In this document: positions 16,627 to 26,500 of the stretch, piece after piece
Layout: the number at the start of each line of letters is the position of its first letter
How positions within the stretch are numbered: position 1 is the stretch's first letter
Assembly: GCF_004784465.1 (NCBI RefSeq)
Contig: NZ_SRRU01000003.1
Location: 372,001 to 436,000, forward strand
Source of the DNA: Streptomyces griseoluteus
GTDB lineage: Bacteria > Actinomycetota > Actinomycetes > Streptomycetales > Streptomycetaceae
Length of the DNA stretch: 64,000 bases
Direction: 5' to 3'
Notes under the pieces: generated by a model
Databases searched by the model: none
What the model was told of the DNA's origin: nothing
Seen by the model: only the letters and a program-made list of their open reading frames with translations
Program-made: the position numbers and the translations under genes

Positions 16627-16678
16627 TGTAGTGACCGATACGGAAGTGCTAGGCTGGAATTCTGTATCGATCACTACT
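16627..16678. promoter_or_regulatory. Inverted-repeat operator between tetR and SDR genes
   Basis: TGTAGTGACCGATACGG (16627-16643) recurs inverted as CTGTATCGATCACTACT (16662-16678), 14 of 17 positions agreeing. It covers the region where promoters of both divergent genes must lie. Operator role inferred from position and symmetry. Confidence 0.6.
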
Positions 16679-16697
16679 GAACATGGAGGCGGCCGAC

Positions 16698-17438
16698 ATG
16701 GGACTGCTCGAGGGCAAGACCGCTGTGGTCACGGGGGCCAGCGCCGGGATCGGCCTCGCCGGCGCCAAACGGCTGGCGGCCGAGGGCGCGCATGTGTTCA
16801 TCACCGGGCGGCGGAAGGACGAACTCGACGCGGCCGCCGAGGAGATCGGCCCGGCGGCCACCGCCGTGACCGGCGACATCGCGGACCTGGCCGACCTCGA
16901 CCGGCTCTATGAGGCCGTCCGCAGCCGGGGGCGGGGACTGGACGTGCTGTTCGCCAACGCCTCCGTCGCCGACCTCGTACCACTCGAAGAGGTCACCGAG
17001 GAGCACTTCGACAAGCTCTTCGGCATCAACGTCCGGGGCACGCTGTTCACCGTCCAGAAGGCGTTGCCCCTGCTCAACGACGGCGCCTCCGTGATCTTGA
17101 ACGGCTCCACCAACGTGGACGCCGGCGACGAGGGGCTCGGGGTGTACGCGGCCACCAAGGCCGCCACCCGCTCGCTCGCCCGGACCTGGGCCAACGAACT
17201 CAAGGGACGCGGCATCCGGGTCAACACGGTGACGCCGGGCCCGACCGACACCCCGGCCCTTTCGGCGCTCACCCCCGACGCGGAGCGGTTCAAGGAGCAG
17301 TTGTCGGCGCGCGTGCCGCTGGGCCGGCTCGGACGGCCGGAGGAGGTCGCCGCCGCCGTGGCCTTCCTCGCGTCGGACCAGAGCAGCTTTGTCACGGGGT
17401 CGAGCCTGTACGTCGACGGTGGTCTCAACCAGATCTGA
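16698..17438 (+). CDS. Short-chain dehydrogenase/reductase
   Basis: 246-residue classical SDR with NAD(P)H-binding TGASAGIG at the N-terminus, catalytic Y-x3-K (VYAATKAA) and the family end FLASDQSSFVTGSSLYVDGG. The NNAG motif is replaced by FANAS, a known variation. ATG 16698 is preferred to an ATG at 16683 because GGAGG sits 8 bases before it. First gene of a four- or five-gene run on this strand controlled by the divergent TetR. Substrate unknown. Confidence 0.9.
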   Translation: MGLLEGKTAVVTGASAGIGLAGAKRLAAEGAHVFITGRRKDELDAAAEEIGPAATAVTGDIADLADLDRLYEAVRSRGRGLDVLFANASVADLVPLEEVTEEHFDKLFGINVRGTLFTVQKALPLLNDGASVILNGSTNVDAGDEGLGVYAATKAATRSLARTWANELKGRGIRVNTVTPGPTDTPALSALTPDAERFKEQLSARVPLGRLGRPEEVAAAVAFLASDQSSFVTGSSLYVDGGLNQI

Positions 17439-17462
17439 GCGCGTCCACAGAAAGGCCGACCG

Positions 17463-17849
17463 ATGTGCGACCTGCGCGCGTTCTACGAGCGCTACCTCGA
17501 GGCGCTCAACGCCCACGAGTTCGACGGTATGGGCGAATTCATCGCCGACCGGACCACCCTGAACGGCGAGCCCGCCACCCGGGACGACCTCCTCGCCGTA
17601 CAGCGGCACGACGTGGACGCGGTGCCCGATCTGCACTGGGAACTGAAGGAATTGCTCTTCGACGGGGACCGCTTGGCCGCCCGTCTCGTCAACACCGGTA
17701 CGCCGGTGAAGGAATGGCTCGGCGTGCAACCCACCGGGGCCTCCTTCGAGATCGTCGAGTACGCGATCTATCAGGTCCGCGACGGCCGGTTCGTCCACAT
17801 GGCGGCGCTGCACGATGCCGCCGAGCTCCGGCGGCAGTTGACCGGCTGA
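17463..17849 (+). CDS. SnoaL-like ester cyclase/NTF2-fold protein
   Basis: 128 residues of the NTF2/SnoaL fold: [20 protein letters not shown] at the start, [20 protein letters not shown] in the middle, [20 protein letters not shown] at the end. The pattern fits the SnoaL-like polyketide-cyclase-related family, many of whose members are not cyclases. 24 bases behind the SDR and probably in its operon. GAAAGG precedes the ATG. Confidence 0.8.
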   Translation: MCDLRAFYERYLEALNAHEFDGMGEFIADRTTLNGEPATRDDLLAVQRHDVDAVPDLHWELKELLFDGDRLAARLVNTGTPVKEWLGVQPTGASFEIVEYAIYQVRDGRFVHMAALHDAAELRRQLTG

Positions 17850-17889
17850 CGGCGGCGACGCACGCATCACTCATCACGGAGGAATACGC

Positions 17890-18576
17890 ATGACCATCAC
17901 GCTGATCACCGGCGCCAACAAAGGTATCGGTTTCGAGACAGCCAAGCAGCTTCTTGCCGCGGGCCACACCGTCTACCTCGGCGCGCGGGACATCGAGCGC
18001 GGTGAGAAGGCCGCGGCCGCGCTCGGGGCACGGTTCGTCCGACTCGACGTGACCGACGAGGCGTCGGTCGACAGCGCGCTGGAGAAGATCGATGCGGACG
18101 AGGGCCGACTCGACGTCCTGGTGCACAACGCGGGCGTCCTGGGGCTCGGCGAGGTGGACGGCCCCAGTGCCCTGCGCGTGTTCGACACCAACGCGGTGGG
18201 GATCGTACGCGTCACCGAGGCGGCCCTGCCCCTGCTGCGTCGGTCCGCCGCGCCCACCGTGGTCACCGTCTCCAGCAGCGCCGGTTCCTTCTGGGCCGTG
18301 AACAACCCCGAGCGGCCCGAATTCAGCCTGCCGACCCTGCTGTACTCCGCGTCGAAGTCGGCTGCGACGATGCTGACGGTGCAGTACGCCAAGGCCTATC
18401 CGGAGATCAAGTTCAACACGGTCGAGCCGGGCACCACCGCCACCGACATGACCGCGGACTTCGGGATCGGACGGTCTCCGGAGGAGAGCGCGAAGGTTGT
18501 CGTCCGCCTGGCGACGCTGGGCGCGGACGGTCCTACGGGGACGCTTCAGGACGAGAATGGGGAGCTGCCCTGGTAG
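17890..18576 (+). CDS. Short-chain dehydrogenase/reductase
   Basis: 228 residues, classical SDR: TGANKGIGFETAKQL cofactor loop, LDVLVHNAGVLG, catalytic serine in VSSSAGSFW and Y-x3-K (LLYSASKSAATM). The TGANKGIG motif and the substrate-loop end are characteristic of the carbonyl-reductase-like branch. A GGAGGAA ribosome site precedes ATG 17890. Third gene of the TetR-controlled run. Confidence 0.9.
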   Translation: MTITLITGANKGIGFETAKQLLAAGHTVYLGARDIERGEKAAAALGARFVRLDVTDEASVDSALEKIDADEGRLDVLVHNAGVLGLGEVDGPSALRVFDTNAVGIVRVTEAALPLLRRSAAPTVVTVSSSAGSFWAVNNPERPEFSLPTLLYSASKSAATMLTVQYAKAYPEIKFNTVEPGTTATDMTADFGIGRSPEESAKVVVRLATLGADGPTGTLQDENGELPW

Positions 18577-18762
18577 CCACCGTGCGTGCCGACCGGTCCG
18601 GGTGACATCGGCGCCCTCCCCAAGCACCGGGGCCCCGAGCCGGGCCGACGGATCATGGCCGAGCCGGCCTCCGCCGACGGCGACGCGCAAAGCCGCCCCG
18701 CCGCATCCGCCCGGCCCTCAACGGGCGAAGTCTTCCCAGGACACAGGAGTGGGAGGCGCGGT

Positions 18763-19458
18763 GTGGCGATCCGGGGCGCACGCATTCTCGTCGCCGGGGC
18801 GACCGGTGACATCGGCTCGGCGCTGGCCGAGCGGCTGGCCGGGCTCGGGGCGGTGACCGCGCTCGCGGGGCGGGACCCGGACCGGCTGGCCGGGGTGCGC
18901 GAGCGGTGCGGGCCCGGCCCCTCGCGGACCGTCGACGCGTGGGACCTCGACGGCGCCGAGGGCACGGCGGCGTGGGCGGCGCGGCAGCTGGATGGACTCG
19001 ATGCCGTGGTCGTCTGTGTGGGGGTGGTCGCGTTCGGGCCGGTCGGTGAGATCGGGGAAGCGGTCGCGGAGCAGGTGATGGCGGTGAACGCGCTCGCCCC
19101 CATGGCGATCCTGCGCTCCGCGTCGACCCACGTGTTCCCGGGTGGTCTGCTGGCCGCCGTGACGGGCACCGTCGCCCGCTCGGCACCGGCCGGCATGGCG
19201 GACTACGCGGCGGCGAAGGCCGCGCTGGCCACTTGGCCGCCGTCGGGTCGCCGGGAGCTGCGGCGCTCCGGGGTGGGGGTGCTGGAGATCTTCCTGCCCC
19301 ACGTCGAGTCGGGGTTCGCCGGCCGCGCGGTGACCGGGACCGCTCCGGCCCTGCCACCGGGCGTCACAGTGGCGCAGGCCGTCGACACGATCGTGGAGGG
19401 CATGCGTACGGACGCGTGGGTCATGGGACCCGCCGAGTCCAAGCGGGGTACGTCGTGA
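18763..19458 (+). CDS. Short-chain dehydrogenase family protein
   Basis: 231 residues: VAGATGDIGSALAERL cofactor motif, DAVVVCVGVVAFGPVGEI, then MADYAAAKAAL with the catalytic Y-x3-K. It ends close to the start of the next gene with a 4-base overlap. The GTG at 18763 after GGGAGG is favoured over an ATG at 18586, whose first 59 residues are low-complexity. An atypical SDR; the substrate is unknown. Confidence 0.82.
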   Translation: MAIRGARILVAGATGDIGSALAERLAGLGAVTALAGRDPDRLAGVRERCGPGPSRTVDAWDLDGAEGTAAWAARQLDGLDAVVVCVGVVAFGPVGEIGEAVAEQVMAVNALAPMAILRSASTHVFPGGLLAAVTGTVARSAPAGMADYAAAKAALATWPPSGRRELRRSGVGVLEIFLPHVESGFAGRAVTGTAPALPPGVTVAQAVDTIVEGMRTDAWVMGPAESKRGTS

Positions 19459-20210
19459 CAGCGGACGCGTCCGCTCACGTGGAGGACATCACGCCCCTGC
19501 CCCCGCGCCCCCTCCCGCACATCCTCTTCCGGCAGTGGTGGCGTGAACTGGTCTTCCTGCACTGGGCCGCCGACCCGGACGAGGTCGCACGGCTGCTGCC
19601 CCCGGGCACGTCCCCGGACTTCCACCTGGGCCGCACGTACGTCGGCCTCGTCTTCTTCCGCATGGACCACCTGGCCCTCGGCCGGGGCCCGGCCCTCCCC
19701 TACCTGGGCAGCTTCGGCGAGGTGAACGTCCGCCTCTACAGCCGGGACGCCCTCGGGCGGCGTGGAGTGGTGTTCCGCTCCCTGGACTGTGACCGCCTGC
19801 TGCCCGTACTGACGGCGCGGGCGGCGTTCGGGCTGCCGTACCGCTGGGCCCGCATCCGCGCCCGCCGCACCGACTCCGGGATTTCCTACGACTCCCTCCG
19901 CCGCGACGGTTCCGGAGCGGGCGCGCGCGTCCGGGCGGAGGTCTCCGCCGAGCCGTACGAGGCGAACGCCCTGGAGGAGTTCCTGACCTGCCGATGGGGA
20001 CTCCACGCCCAATTCCGGGGCCGCACCTACTACTTGCCGAACCTCCACCCCCGGTGGACGTTCACCCGTGCCGAGCTGACCTCGTACGACGAAACCGCCA
20101 TCGCGGCGGCCGGGCTGCGCACCCCACGCGAAGATCCCGTCAGCGTGCTCTACGCGCCCGGTGTCCCCGTCCGCTTCGGCCCGCCGCTCCGGCTGCCCCG
20201 GGGAAGCTGA
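19455..20210 (+). CDS. DUF2071/YqjF-family protein
   Basis: 251 residues of the acetoacetate-decarboxylase-like DUF2071 fold: PHILFRQWWRELVFLHWAAD, VARLLPPGTSPDFHLGRTYV, YLGSFGEVNVRLYSRDALGR and ARIRARRTDSGISYDS. Proteins of this family are widespread in Streptomyces and their reaction is not established. The GTG at 19455 overlaps the SDR stop (GTGA), showing translational coupling. Confidence 0.82.
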   Translation: MTADASAHVEDITPLPPRPLPHILFRQWWRELVFLHWAADPDEVARLLPPGTSPDFHLGRTYVGLVFFRMDHLALGRGPALPYLGSFGEVNVRLYSRDALGRRGVVFRSLDCDRLLPVLTARAAFGLPYRWARIRARRTDSGISYDSLRRDGSGAGARVRAEVSAEPYEANALEEFLTCRWGLHAQFRGRTYYLPNLHPRWTFTRAELTSYDETAIAAAGLRTPREDPVSVLYAPGVPVRFGPPLRLPRGS

Positions 20211-20244
20211 ACCCAGCCGGACTCCGCACCGCTCTCACCCCCGG

Positions 20245-20720
20245 GGCACGGCCGATCTCGCCCTCGGTTCGCCGCTGTTCTCGCAGGCGCAGGTCACGCC
20301 TCGGGCAGGACGCTCCCGATCAACGGCTCCGGTGCGGCGGACAACGCGCCCTACGTCCAGTCCGCGCCCTTCAACGGCTCGGCGTGGAACAACGCCTACG
20401 CTCCGACCTCCGCGCTCACTTCGGGCGGCACCCTCGGGTTCACCCTGGGCACCACTGCCAACACCGCTTGGGCCCCTGGGACTTCCGCCGCTCCCCCCGT
20501 CCTAACCCGGCGACACCTCCGCCCCCGCCAGCCCACGGGTGGGTCCGCTGAAGTCCGGTGTCAGTTCCTCCCTCTGCGTGGACGACGCCAACTCCGGTAC
20601 GGCGGATCACATGGCGATCCAGCTGTGGGCCTGCAACGGTACGTACGCCCAGGACTGGACCGTCACCTCGGACGGCACCCTGCTCGGCCAGCCGGGACAC
20701 CGCCGCGTTGCCCGCCGACC
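20245..20720 (+). pseudogene. Remains of a secreted GH92-type glycosidase with ricin-B lectin module
   Basis: DLALGSPLFSQAQV, then in another frame SGRTLPINGSGAADNAPYVQ and NGSAWNNAYAPTSALTSGGT, ending LGFTLGTTANTAWA, match the C-terminal end of family 92 alpha-mannosidases. A further frame shift leads into KSGVSSSLCVDDANSG and MAIQLWACNGTYAQDWTVTS, a QxW-type lectin (CBM13) repeat. At least two frame changes and loss of everything upstream make it a clear relic. Confidence 0.7.
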
Positions 20721-20997
20721 GCTGGAGGGCCGGGAGCGGAGGGGCCGGGGGCCGCCCGGTCACGTGCGGCCGGCGCCGGGACCAGGCGTTCCGTCCCGTT
20801 CGGCCCCGTGCCTGTGTGTGCGCTACGCGCTCCCTCGCCCCCACCTCGAACGGAACCGGATCATGACGGTTGCCCCGCTCCGGTGCTTAGGGGAGATCAA
20901 GCCAAGTTTGATGCATAGTCAACGACGGCTACACGCGGTTACCGAGAGAAATTCAGGCAAGACACCCGAACATACTCGCGCAATCCGGTCATATGGC
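20721..20997. other. Non-coding stretch after the GH92 relic
   Basis: Nothing recognised. GC falls in 20890-20990, a stretch with short AT-rich words such as CAAGTTTGATGCATAG, before a strong terminator. Confidence 0.4.
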
Positions 20998-21040
20998 CGA
21001 CAGGGCCGGGGGTCCGTTTTCCGGACGCCCGGCCCTGTCG
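20998..21040. terminator. Strong bidirectional hairpin terminator
   Basis: CGACAGGGCCGGG (20998-21010) pairs perfectly with CCCGGCCCTGTCG (21028-21040), and the loop itself contains GTCCG-TTTT-CGGAC. It lies 50 bases past the end of the minus-strand membrane protein gene and insulates the injection-system locus from the relic region. Confidence 0.75.
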
Positions 21041-21090
21041 CGGCTTTGCATCACGGCGCGTCTCGCAGAGCATGGGCGTGACGCCCCAAG

Positions 21091-22446
21091 TCACCTGATG
21101 TCGCTGAGCACTCCGCTGACGTTGAGCACCTCATGGCACTCCTGGGCCCGCCTGCCGGTGGCGGGGGTGCCCGGCTTGGCACAGGTGACCTGGGCGGTGA
21201 CCGTGTCGTTCGCGGCGATCCTGATGGGGGTGACCCAGTGATAGTCCTGGTTGCGGAAGGTCTCCAGCGCGATCGTCGTGATCTTCCGGTCACCGAAGTT
21301 GATGGTCAGCACCCCCTCGTCGCCCTGGAAGTTGGCCACGACGATGTCGGTGACCTGGAACACCTTGTCCGCGGGGACCGTGTAGGTGCCGGTCTTCTCC
21401 GCGCCGCCGCCCGTCTGCACGTCGATGGTGGCCGAGCTCTGGCCACCACCACCGCCGCCGGCCAGGCCGCCACCGCCGCCGTCGCCGGTCCCGGTGCCCG
21501 TACCGGCGCCGCCGCCCGTTCCCGGCCGGCTGCCCGCGCCACCGGTCCCGGCGCCGGGCTGCCCGCCGCCGGCTCCCGTGCCCTGGCCGGCCTGCTCGCT
21601 GCCGCCGGGGGTGGGCCGCTGCTGGACGACCTCGTCGGCCGCCTCCTTGGCCGCGCTGCGCACGGCGGGCCGTACCAGGGTGAACCACGCGAGGAGCAGG
21701 GCGATCAGCGCGGCGAGCACCGCGAGCAGCCACTTGGGGAAGACGGGGATCTGGACGAACTCGGCGTCCAGCGAGGTGCGGATCGCGTCGGCGGGCTCCG
21801 GCAGGGGCGCGTCCGGTGCCGCCGTCTCGGCGACGGTGACCGTGAACGGCCAGATGACGGGGGCGCCGAACCACACCGGCTTGCCGATACGGGCCCGCAG
21901 ACCCACTTCCGCCGACTCGCCGGGCTCCAGCGTCTGTTCGGCGGGCTTGAGGGTGAAGCGCAGTTCCTCACCGGGCTGGGCGGGCGTGAAGCCCAGCGTC
22001 ACCGGGGTGTTGCCCTCGTTGCGCAGCGCCAGCCGGTAGCGGCCGCGCAGCCAGCCCCGGCGGCGGCGCGGGGCGATCTCGGCCCGCAGTTCCCGGAACT
22101 CCTCGACCCGTACGGTCGATTCGGGCACCCGTACCGCCTCGGGGTGCTCGGTGGGCAGCACGCGTACGGCGAGCGGCACCTCGCCGGCGCGGACCTCGGG
22201 GGACCTCGGGGGTTCGAGGCGGATGGTCACCGTCTCGGAGGTGCCCGGATACAGGGACACGCGCGCGGGCTCCACCGTGGCCCAGGCCGCGCAGTCGCCG
22301 ACCACCTCGAGGCCGTATGCCTCGACGATGTCGCTGTCGTTGCGGACGGTCAGGGTGGTGGTGGCGAGCCCGCCGGGCGTCACCGACACCGCGGGGATGT
22401 CGGAACCGGGCGCGCCGGGGCTGGGGGTGGATGCTGGAGACGTCAC
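21091..22446 (-). CDS. Contractile-injection-system membrane protein, CisA-like
   Basis: 451 residues with one membrane helix (WLLAVLAALIALLLAWFTLV, near residues 243-262). The N-terminal half holds two Ig-like/NEW3-type beta domains (VSVTPGGLATTTLTVRNDSD; GRYRLALRNEGNTPVTLGF). After the helix comes a Gly-rich linker of about 60 residues and a C-terminal beta domain (VQTGGGAEKTGTYTVPADKV, FQVTDIVVANFQGDEG). Published work on Streptomyces describes CisA, a conserved membrane protein encoded in the locus that links the particle to the membrane; the domain order and position fit, but the match is from memory. Divergent from the rest of the cluster. Confidence 0.65.
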   Translation of the reverse strand: MTSPASTPSPGAPGSDIPAVSVTPGGLATTTLTVRNDSDIVEAYGLEVVGDCAAWATVEPARVSLYPGTSETVTIRLEPPRSPEVRAGEVPLAVRVLPTEHPEAVRVPESTVRVEEFRELRAEIAPRRRRGWLRGRYRLALRNEGNTPVTLGFTPAQPGEELRFTLKPAEQTLEPGESAEVGLRARIGKPVWFGAPVIWPFTVTVAETAAPDAPLPEPADAIRTSLDAEFVQIPVFPKWLLAVLAALIALLLAWFTLVRPAVRSAAKEAADEVVQQRPTPGGSEQAGQGTGAGGGQPGAGTGGAGSRPGTGGGAGTGTGTGDGGGGGLAGGGGGGQSSATIDVQTGGGAEKTGTYTVPADKVFQVTDIVVANFQGDEGVLTINFGDRKITTIALETFRNQDYHWVTPIRIAANDTVTAQVTCAKPGTPATGRRAQECHEVLNVSGVLSDIR

Positions 22447-22662
22447 CCGGTGACCGTATGACGCGGCCCCGCCCCTTCGGAGAGGCGCGAGGGCAAGCCC
22501 GCGGGCAGTACTCGTGCCCCGGACAGCGCTCCTCTACTCCCTTTCGGATAGCGCCAGTTGACCTTCGAAGACCGTGCGCGGGCCGACTTCCGCCGCTCGG
22601 TCCCGCACGTTGCTCCACCGGCGCGCCGCACCACCCCCACACGTTCGATGGAAACAGGACTC

Positions 22663-23370
22663 ATGACCACGAGCTGCCCTCAGGCCAACCATCCCGCTCC
22701 CGCCGCCCACACCGCACCCTGGACCACCTCGGCCAGACGGCCCGAGCGGGTCTCCGTCACCGTCTACGCCCCCGACCCCGTCCTCTACGTCGGCATCGTG
22801 CACCAGTTGCGCCAGCGCCCCGAGATCGAGTTCGTGGAGGCCGGGGCGGCCGACAGCGCCCAGGTCTCGCTGATCACCGTCGACACGGTGGACGACGAGA
22901 CGTCGGCGCTGCTCAACCGGCTGCGCCACAACTCCGCGACCCGCACCGGTCTGGTGGTCGGCACCTTCGAGTCGGGTGACGCTCTCCAGCGCGCCATAGA
23001 CAACGGGGTCGCCGCGGTGCTCCGCCGCGCCGAGGCCGACCAGGACAGGCTGCTGCGTCTGGTCCTCGCCATAGCCAACGGCGAGGGCATGCTGCCCGGC
23101 GATCTGCTCGCCAAACTCCTCACCCACGTGGGCAGCATGCAGCGCTCCTCCCCGCTCGACCCACGGGCGGCGTCGCTGTCCACCCTGGCGCCCCGCGAGA
23201 CGGAGATGCTGCGGCTGGTGGCGGAGGGCCTGGACACCGGGGAGATCGCCCGGAAGACCTCGTACTCCGAGCGGACCGTGAAGAACGTGCTGCACGAGGT
23301 GATCACCCGGCTGCAGCTCCGCAACCGGGCCCACGCGGTCGGCTACGCCCTGCGCAACGGCTTGATCTGA
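22663..23370 (+). CDS. LuxR-type regulator with degenerate receiver domain, beside the injection-system cluster
   Basis: 235 residues. The C-terminal part is a classic LuxR/NarL helix-turn-helix (LAPRETEMLRLVAEGLDTGE, IARKTSYSERTVKNVLHEV). The N-terminal region (VYAPDPVLYVGIVHQLRQR) looks like a receiver fold, but no phospho-acceptor aspartate is seen at the end of beta-3 (VSLITVDTVDDETSA), so control by ordinary phosphorylation is doubtful. ATG 22663 follows AGGA closely; an ATG at 22648 is the alternative. Divergent from the CisA-like gene and upstream of all structural genes, it is the likely local regulator. Confidence 0.8.
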   Translation: MTTSCPQANHPAPAAHTAPWTTSARRPERVSVTVYAPDPVLYVGIVHQLRQRPEIEFVEAGAADSAQVSLITVDTVDDETSALLNRLRHNSATRTGLVVGTFESGDALQRAIDNGVAAVLRRAEADQDRLLRLVLAIANGEGMLPGDLLAKLLTHVGSMQRSSPLDPRAASLSTLAPRETEMLRLVAEGLDTGEIARKTSYSERTVKNVLHEVITRLQLRNRAHAVGYALRNGLI

Positions 23371-23525
23371 CAGGTGTACTGACCACCGGCTGTCGGCACA
23401 CTGCCCGAAAGCCCCTCCGCCGCTTCCCCCGGGAGCGTCCCGTCGGCCCTGCCGCACCAGGGACGGCGACGCCCAGGATGGCGGGCGGTTGTGCGAAAGC
23501 GGAGTGCGGACGGTGAGGTGGGCCC

Positions 23526-26500
23526 GTGACGGGCACGGACAAGGCCGGCGGGTGGCGGTACCCGCTGGAGCGGATCGGCCTGGCGTTGTTGCTGCTGGTC
23601 CCCCTGTTGGCGGTGACGGCGGCCGCCGGTCCCGGTACGGCGAAGGCCCGCCCCCGAGCCGGTGACGACGGAGTGACCCGGATCGCCTTCGCGGGCACCC
23701 GGCACCGCAGCCTGGGCCGGGTGGCGACGACGAAGTCGAGCACCCCGCTGTTCGGGGAGGGCGCGACCCACTACGACGTGGAACCCTCGGCGCTGGGCGA
23801 CCGGCTGGTGTTCGCCAGCCGCCGGGACGAGCGGAACCCGCAGGTCTACCTCCGGGCCGCCGACGGTTCCGTGACCAAGCTGACCAGCGGCCGGGACGCC
23901 GCACACCCGCGGCTGACGCCGGACGGCCGGTCGGTCGTCTTCGACTCGGCCGAGCCCGGCGGCCCCGGCGGCGCCACCCAGCGCGACCTGTGGCTGGTGC
24001 ACACCGACGGCACGGGCCTGACCCGGCTGACGAACACCCCGGCCGACGAGGAATGCCCGACAGTGTCGCCGGACGGTCAGCGGCTCGCGTACTCCAGTGA
24101 CGCCGATCCCCTGGCCGGGCAGCAGGTCTACGTCCGCCCGCTCCAGGGCGGCACCGCGAACCGCGTCACCGATCCGGCGAACGGCACGGCGAGCGAGCCG
24201 GCGTGGAACCCGCTGGACAACGCCGAGAAGCGCGACATCATCGCCTACACGGCCACCACCGCCGAAGGCCCCAAGCTGCGCTACGTCTACGCGAGTTCGG
24301 GTGACGGCGGCCCGCTGCTGGGCGCCACGGAGGCAGGCTGGCGCACCCACGGGGCAGCCTGGCTGCCCGACGGGAACCAGTTGCTGTTCCTCAGCCCGGA
24401 CCGCGACTGCACCTGCGAGGGCGACTTCGACCATGTCTTCAGGACGGTCGTGCACTCCGACGACGACGGCAACCGGTCGCTCGTCCTGACCGAGGACCGC
24501 GAGGTCGGCACGGTCACCTGGCTCGGGCCGGTGGACGGCGGCGGGGCCGTGGTGGACCGCACCACCGCCGCCGGACCCCATGTGGTGACCCTCCAGGACG
24601 CCCGCGCGGACGGCTCGGACCCCCGTGACCTGGGCCTGACCATCCTCAAGGAAGACCCGGCGGCCGACACCAACACCGATCCGGCGAAGGACCCGCTGTT
24701 CCAGCCCGCCGCCGGGTCCGACCCGTGGACCGAGCGGCAGAACTACACCCCGGACGGGCGGCAGATCGTGCTGACCCGGTTCGAGGACTCCGACGCCGGA
24801 CGCATCGAGCGGATCTGGCTGGCCGACGCCGACGGCTCCGACCCGCGGGCCCTGCCGCTGGCCGGGCGCGGCCCGAAGGACTGGGACACCGACCCGACCT
24901 TCTCCCCCGACGGCAAGTTGCTCGCCTTCCGGCGTACTTCGCCCGGCGGTACCGGCGACGCGGCCGGGCCGGGCCGGGTGCTCATCGCCGACGTGGCCAC
25001 CGGCGCGCTCCGGGGCACGATCACCCCGCCGGCCGGGCAGGCGCAGGGCACCGACGCCCAGCCGACCTGGTCCTCGGACGGCACCCGCCTCGCCTTCACC
25101 CGTACGCAGGTCATCGACGGCGGCAACGGCAACAAGCACATCTGGACCGTCCCGGTCGACCACCTCGACCAGCAGCGCGATCTCAGCTCCGCCAACTGCC
25201 CCGGCGCCTGCGACGTCATCGACGACAGCCCGGCCTTCTCTCCCGACGGGCAGACCATCGCCTTCAACCGCAAGGCCGGTGGCGGCCGGGTCGACCAGCA
25301 GGGCGGGCTTCTGCTGACCTCGGTGTCGGGCGACGACTGCCGGGTGCTGCTGCCCGCCGCCGGCCGCGGTCTGCCGGGCGCGTGCCGCCGGGAGCTGCCG
25401 GACGCCTCGGCCACGGGTCCGTTCCAGCCGCGTGACGCCGCCTGGACGGCGGACGGCACCGGTCTGGTGTTCAGCTCGCGCGCCCGGCTCGCGGCGAACA
25501 GCCCGGAGAAGCTGAGCCGGGTGGACGTGGAGTCGGGTGCCCTCACCCCGCTCACCACCGCGCTGGGGGGCCGCCAGAAGGAGCCCTCGGTGCAGCAGTC
25601 CGTGGACCTGGCCGTACAGGCCCCGGACACCTCCGGGCAGGTCGTCGTCGGCCGTACCGGCGCCGTCCGCGTCGACGTCGTGAACCAGGGGCCCGCGGCC
25701 TCGCCCGGCACCCGGTTCACCGTGGCGCCGCCCCTCGGGGCGTCCGTCACCGGGCTGACCGCGCCCGGCCGGAACTGCGACGTGCGCGGGCTCACCTGCG
25801 ACCTCGGCGTGGTGCCGCCCGGCGCTACCGTCCCGGTGACCGTCACCGTCACCGGGGTCACGCCCGGCGACCAGCCCGTGGACTGGTCGGTGACCGGCGC
25901 GGTGATAGACCCCGACCCGAGCGACAACACCGACCGCACGGTGGTCCCGGTGCGCGAGGCACCCGCGCCGCCCGACCCGACACCGACACCGACCCCGACG
26001 CCGACACCGAGCCCGGCCCCGCCCACTCCGACGCCGCCCACGGCGCCTCCGGTACCGCCCGCGCCCCCGGCGCCGCCGGTTCCGGAACCCCCGGCGCCGA
26101 AGGCCGGGCCGGGCGTGACGGTCACCGCGAACCCCAACCCCGGCTATGTCGGCGGCCGTGTGGTCGTCACGTACACCGTCCGCAACGGCCGTAACGCGCT
26201 GGCCACCGGGCTCCGGCTACGCATCGGGCTGCCCGCGAACGTGCCGAACAACGGGCGCCCGCCCGGCTGTGACGCCGACTGGCTGTGCGCGCTGCCCGAT
26301 CTGGCGCCCGGCGGCCGCAGCACCCTGCAGGTCGTGCTCAGCCCGAAGAGGGCGCTGACCGCCCAGGTCACCGGCACCCTGACCACCACCGGCACGGACG
26401 CCGACCGGAGCGACAACTCCGCCCAGCAGCGGCTGCGTGTCCTCCAGCCCAAGATCGTCGCCGTGCCGCCGATCGGCAAGCCCGGCTTCGTGACCTCGGT

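Noticed and set aside
16698..20210. Polyketide biosynthetic cluster suggested by SnoaL-like and SDR genes
   Set aside because: No ketosynthase, acyl carrier protein or other core enzyme nearby; a small repressor-controlled oxidoreductase run is simpler.
25970..26050. Tandem CCGACACCGAC-like DNA repeat as a regulatory or origin iteron
   Set aside because: It encodes the Pro-Thr linker of the propeller protein in frame.
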